A stretch of 18,577 bases of DNA from Gammaproteobacteria bacterium (GTDB lineage: Bacteria; Pseudomonadota; Gammaproteobacteria; Steroidobacterales; Steroidobacteraceae), in contig PMNQ01000154.1 of the NCBI GenBank assembly GCA_003162555.1, positions 1,458-20,034 of the forward strand, given 5' to 3'. Under the pieces are notes generated by a model. It was not told the origin of the DNA, made no database searches, and worked only from the letters and a program-made list of their open reading frames with translations. Made by a program: the position numbers and the translations under genes. Below are positions 16,288 to 18,577 of this stretch, one piece after another (the stretch's first letter is position 1; each line of letters begins with the position of its first letter).

Positions 16288-16309
16288 ACTTAGCAGAGAG
16301 TTAGCAAAG
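16288..16309. promoter_or_regulatory. Tandem 11-bp repeat, probable response-regulator operator
   Basis: Two head-to-tail 11-mers match at 9 of 11 positions: ACTTAGCAGAG (16288-16298) and AGTTAGCAAAG (16299-16309), giving TTAGCA-N5-TTAGCA. Direct repeats with 11-bp periodicity are the usual binding sites for dimers of OmpR/PhoB/PmrA-class regulators. The site sits in the divergent gap between the regulator and the PAP2-phosphatase gene. Its first half and a GATAAG at 16311-16316 could serve as the -35 and -10 of a promoter towards the phosphatase. Confidence 0.6.
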
Positions 16310-16322
16310 CGATAAGCCGCAA

Positions 16323-16336
16323 CTGAGTCTACTCAG
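16323..16336. promoter_or_regulatory. 14-bp palindrome upstream of the PAP2 gene
   Basis: CTGAGT-CT-ACTCAG is a perfect 6-bp inverted repeat with a 2-bp centre, 13 bp before the phosphatase ATG. It could be a small operator or a leader hairpin overlapping the transcription start. Confidence 0.3.
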
Positions 16337-16349
16337 ATAGAATGAGCGG

Positions 16350-16970
16350 ATGCGGATTCTGTGCTGCGTATTCTTGGCGTTGGGTGCCAGTGCAAGCTCC
16401 ATCGCGGAGGCGGGCGGCGGCCCGCTGGGCATTGATCACGAATGGTCGCTGGATCAGTCGGGAATCTGGGCGCGCAAATATCAGGTCGGTCTTGAGGTCG
16501 GCGTCATCGCAGTGGAAATGGGCGGAGCCCTGTGGCTGGGGAACGATGATCGATTGGGCCATGCGCTCTGGCAGTCAATTGACTCAACAGTGGTTACGGC
16601 CCTGGCGGCCGATGCGCTGAAGCTCACTTTCTCCCGGGCGCGGCCTGATCAGGGCAACAACCCCGACCAATGGTTCAAGGGCCGCTGCTGCGAGAGCTTC
16701 CCGAGCGGGGAGGTCTCGCTGCAGGCTGCTTTCGTCACGCCGCTGATCATCAATTATCGAAAGGATAAGCCCTGGATCTGGGCGCTCGAACTGCTGCCGA
16801 TTTACGATTCCATTGCCCGCATGAAGTCCCAGGAGCATTGGCAGACCGACGTGCTGGCGGGCTTCGCGTTGGGTTCCGCAGTCGGATACTGGAGCTCGAG
16901 CCGTAAAGTTCCAATCTCGGTGCAAATATTGCCCCGCGGCCTGAGTGTAGGCTACTCCAAGCGCTTCTGA
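16350..16970 (+). CDS. PAP2-family phosphatase with variant PSGE motif
   Basis: 206 residues from the ATG at 16350. The N-terminus (CCVFLALGASASSIAEA) looks like a signal peptide, and further hydrophobic segments follow. Two of the three PAP2 signature blocks are intact: KLTFSRARP (Lys91, Arg98, Pro99) and ARMKSQEHWQTD (Arg157, His163, Asp167). In the middle block the usual PSGH reads PSGE, with Glu121 in place of the conserved His. The family removes phosphate from lipid or diphosphate substrates (phosphatidate, undecaprenyl diphosphate, lipid A) at the membrane. Divergence from a PmrAB/QseBC-like system with a shared operator suggests an envelope-modification role, but this is inference. 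The histidine replacement may reduce or alter activity. Confidence 0.82.
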   Translation: MRILCCVFLALGASASSIAEAGGGPLGIDHEWSLDQSGIWARKYQVGLEVGVIAVEMGGALWLGNDDRLGHALWQSIDSTVVTALAADALKLTFSRARPDQGNNPDQWFKGRCCESFPSGEVSLQAAFVTPLIINYRKDKPWIWALELLPIYDSIARMKSQEHWQTDVLAGFALGSAVGYWSSSRKVPISVQILPRGLSVGYSKRF

Positions 16971-16987
16971 GTCCGGGCCGTAACCTT

Positions 16988-17001
16988 GCCGCATTTGCGG
17001 C
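16988..17001 (+). terminator. Stem-loop after the PAP2 gene
   Basis: GCCGC (16988-16992) pairs perfectly with GCGGC (16997-17001) around ATTT, 18 bp after the stop codon. It is not followed by a T-run, so it is a weak intrinsic terminator candidate. Confidence 0.3.
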
Positions 17002-17010
17002 GAACTAAAC

Positions 17011-17061
17011 TCCGTACGGAACACCCAGTTGGGACTGGTGATCTACTCCCGTAGTCACCAG
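17011..17061. repeat. Cluster of palindromes upstream of dipZ
   Basis: Three inverted repeats lie within 51 bp. TCCGTACGGA (17011-17020) is a perfect 10-bp palindrome. CCCA-GT-TGGG spans 17025-17034. A long hairpin spans 17035-17061: CTGGTGA, a bulged T, then CTAC, loop TCCC, GTAG and TCACCAG, making 11 pairs with one bulge. The cluster ends 26 nt before the dipZ start. Candidate roles are a structured mRNA leader, operators, or a REP-like element. Confidence 0.55.
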
Positions 17062-17087
17062 CGTATTGGAACAGGTAACACTCAGCC

Positions 17088-18577
17088 ATGACTCTATTGA
17101 TACTGGCATTTCTTGGCGGCGCACTGACGATCCTGAGTCCGTGCATCCTGCCGGTGCTGCCTTTCGTTTTCGCCCGGGCCGAGCGGCCCTTCCTGAAAAG
17201 CACGCTGCCGATGTTGGTGGGTATGGCACTGACGTTCGCAGGCGTCGCGACGCTGGCGGCGGTAGGCGGCGCCTGGGCTGTTCGGGTCAATCAATATGGT
17301 CGCGTGGCAGCCCTGATCCTGCTGGCGGCCTTTGCGGCGACGCTCCTGTCGCGGCACCTGGCAGATTTGCTGGCGCGGCCCTTCATCCGGCTGGGCAACC
17401 GGCTGTCCGGTCCTGCAACCGGCAATGGCTCGAATTCGGATTCGATCAATTCGCTGCTGCTCGGCGTGGCGACCGGGTTGTTGTGGGCGCCGTGCGCGGG
17501 CCCAATTCTCGGGCTGGTGCTGACCGGCGCGGCGATTTCGGGCCCGAACACCCGCACCACTTTTCTACTGGCCGCGTATGCCGCCGGCGCCGCGGGCGCG
17601 CTGGCATTGGCCACGCTGGCCGGTGGACGGATTTTCAAGACGCTGAAGAATTCTCTGGGCGCAGGAGAATGGATCCGCCGCGGCCTGGGCGTGGCCGTGC
17701 TGCTGGGCGTGGTGACCATCGCCTTCGGCTGGGACACGGGCCTGTTGACCCGCCTGTCTTACGCCAACACCGGTCGACTGGAACAGTCGCTGATCAATGT
17801 CTTTGGCACGGCATCGACGCCCAAGGCAATGACCGCGGTGAGTGCTTCGACTCCGCGCAGCGAGGGTGATCTGCCGGCTCTGACTGGCGCGTCGCTGTGG
17901 CTGAATTCGGTGCCGCTGACACCTGAGGCGCTGCGCGGAAAAGTGGTGCTGGTCGATTTCTGGACCTATTCCTGCATCAATTGCCTGCGCTCGCTCCCCT
18001 ATGTAAAGGCCTGGTACGAGCGCTACAGGGATCACGGGCTGGTCGTCATTGGCGTGCACGCGCCGGAATTCGCGTTCGAGAAGTCGCCGGATAACGTGCG
18101 TCGCGCCGTTGCAGACCTGGGCATTACCTATCCGGTGGCGCTCGACAACGACTACGCCATCTGGCAAGCCTTCCATAACCAGTATTGGCCCGCGCACTAT
18201 TTTGTCGATGCGCAGGGCCACATTCGCGGCCACCATTTTGGTGAAGGTGATTACGACGGCACGGAGCAGACCCTGCGCCAGTTGCTGATCGAAGCCGGCA
18301 ATCAGAATCTGCCCGCGGCGGGAGCGGGCGCGGCAACGCAAAGCGGAATCGAAGCTGCGGCGGACGAAGCGCACATACAGTCGCCCGAAACCTATCTGGG
18401 CTATGGCCGCGCCGTGAATTTCACCTCGCCCGGTGGCTTCGCGCTCGATCAGATCAAAACCTATGTCACGCCGTCGACCCTGGACCTGAATCAGTGGGGC
18501 CTGGCCGGCAGCTGGTTCGTGCGCAATGAGGATGGCGTGCTCAAGGCCGCGTCGGGTGCGCTCTCGTTCCGGTTCTA
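17088..18577 (+). CDS. dipZ: DipZ-like thiol-disulfide protein (CcdA-thioredoxin fusion), 3' partial
   Basis: 496 complete codons are visible, with no stop up to the window edge. Residues 1-230 form a CcdA/DsbD-beta-like membrane domain with the paired cysteines in SPCILP (Cys19) and APCAGP (Cys136) and several transmembrane helices. A linker leads to a TlpA-like thioredoxin domain (about 265-405) with redox motif SCINC (Cys296, Cys299) in FWTYSCINCLRSLP. It continues into a C-terminal module (from about 425, ETYLGYGRAVNF, then LNQWGLAGSW) as in DipZ/Rv2874-type proteins. Role: electrons pass from cytosolic thioredoxin across the membrane to the extracytoplasmic thioredoxin domain, supporting thiol reduction or cytochrome c maturation. 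The only ribosome-binding-site candidate is the weak GGAACAGG at 17068-17075. The last part of the C-terminal module is off the window. Confidence 0.92.
   Translation, partial: MTLLILAFLGGALTILSPCILPVLPFVFARAERPFLKSTLPMLVGMALTFAGVATLAAVGGAWAVRVNQYGRVAALILLAAFAATLLSRHLADLLARPFIRLGNRLSGPATGNGSNSDSINSLLLGVATGLLWAPCAGPILGLVLTGAAISGPNTRTTFLLAAYAAGAAGALALATLAGGRIFKTLKNSLGAGEWIRRGLGVAVLLGVVTIAFGWDTGLLTRLSYANTGRLEQSLINVFGTASTPKAMTAVSASTPRSEGDLPALTGASLWLNSVPLTPEALRGKVVLVDFWTYSCINCLRSLPYVKAWYERYRDHGLVVIGVHAPEFAFEKSPDNVRRAVADLGITYPVALDNDYAIWQAFHNQYWPAHYFVDAQGHIRGHHFGEGDYDGTEQTLRQLLIEAGNQNLPAAGAGAATQSGIEAAADEAHIQSPETYLGYGRAVNFTSPGGFALDQIKTYVTPSTLDLNQWGLAGSWFVRNEDGVLKAASGALSFRF

Noticed and set aside
17066..17869. 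267-codon plus-strand frame over the start of dipZ
   Set aside because: It is out of frame with the dipZ-like protein, whose CcdA and thioredoxin motifs are unmistakable; the alternative product is Gly/Arg-rich nonsense.
1..18577. CRISPR arrays, tRNA genes, insertion sequences, attachment sites
   Set aside because: No regularly spaced repeats, tRNA cloverleaf, transposase or integrase sequence was found by eye on either strand.

Overview
This is a GC-rich Gram-negative chromosomal window: it has outer-membrane barrel proteins, a TonB-dependent receptor, signal peptides, OmpR-type two-component genes and dense GGDEF/EAL signalling. The gene styles fit a gammaproteobacterium of the Steroidobacterales/Nevskiales/Xanthomonadales kind. 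That placement is an impression from protein style, not a computed one. No tRNA, rRNA, insertion sequence, CRISPR array or phage gene was seen, and no gene-free stretch exceeds 300 bases.

Region 1 (1-8134, plus strand) is the most interesting part. A two-domain KaiC (5' end cut by the window edge), a 98-residue KaiB and a large cytoplasmic PAS(x4)-GAF-GGDEF-EAL protein lie in one tight operon (7-bp gap, then an ATGA overlap). After 221 bp comes a membrane-anchored Cache-GGDEF-EAL protein. The two c-di-GMP proteins are degenerate in opposite ways. The Kai-linked one has a broken GGDEF (GADQF, no I-site) and a complete EAL. The membrane one has an intact GGDEF and I-site but an EAL lacking two catalytic positions (DDFG changed to GDFG, EGVET changed to QGVET). 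The sequence thus predicts a dedicated phosphodiesterase coupled to KaiBC beside a dedicated cyclase coupled to a periplasmic sensor. KaiC keeps the Thr/Ser/Thr phosphosite register of the cyanobacterial clock protein but has lost the CII catalytic glutamate pair. No kaiA is visible.

Region 2 (8148-9871, minus strand) is a porin-like barrel protein followed by a short PstS-like periplasmic binding protein, convergent with the Cache-cyclase gene. Region 3 (10015-13510, plus strand) holds a small secreted CxxC protein resembling DUF2946, a TonB-dependent receptor and a Met-rich secreted DUF4412-like protein, which together suggest metal handling.

Region 4 (13526-16970) is a three-gene minus-strand operon: an OmpR-family response regulator, a QseC-like histidine kinase and a COG4705-type membrane protein with fourfold internal repeats. 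It is divergent from a PAP2-type phosphatase gene. The shared intergenic region carries a tandem 11-bp repeat typical of OmpR/PmrA-class operators, so the regulator probably controls itself and/or the phosphatase. Region 5 (16971-18577) is a palindrome-rich spacer followed by a 3'-truncated dipZ-like gene (CcdA membrane domain, thioredoxin domain, start of a C-terminal module).
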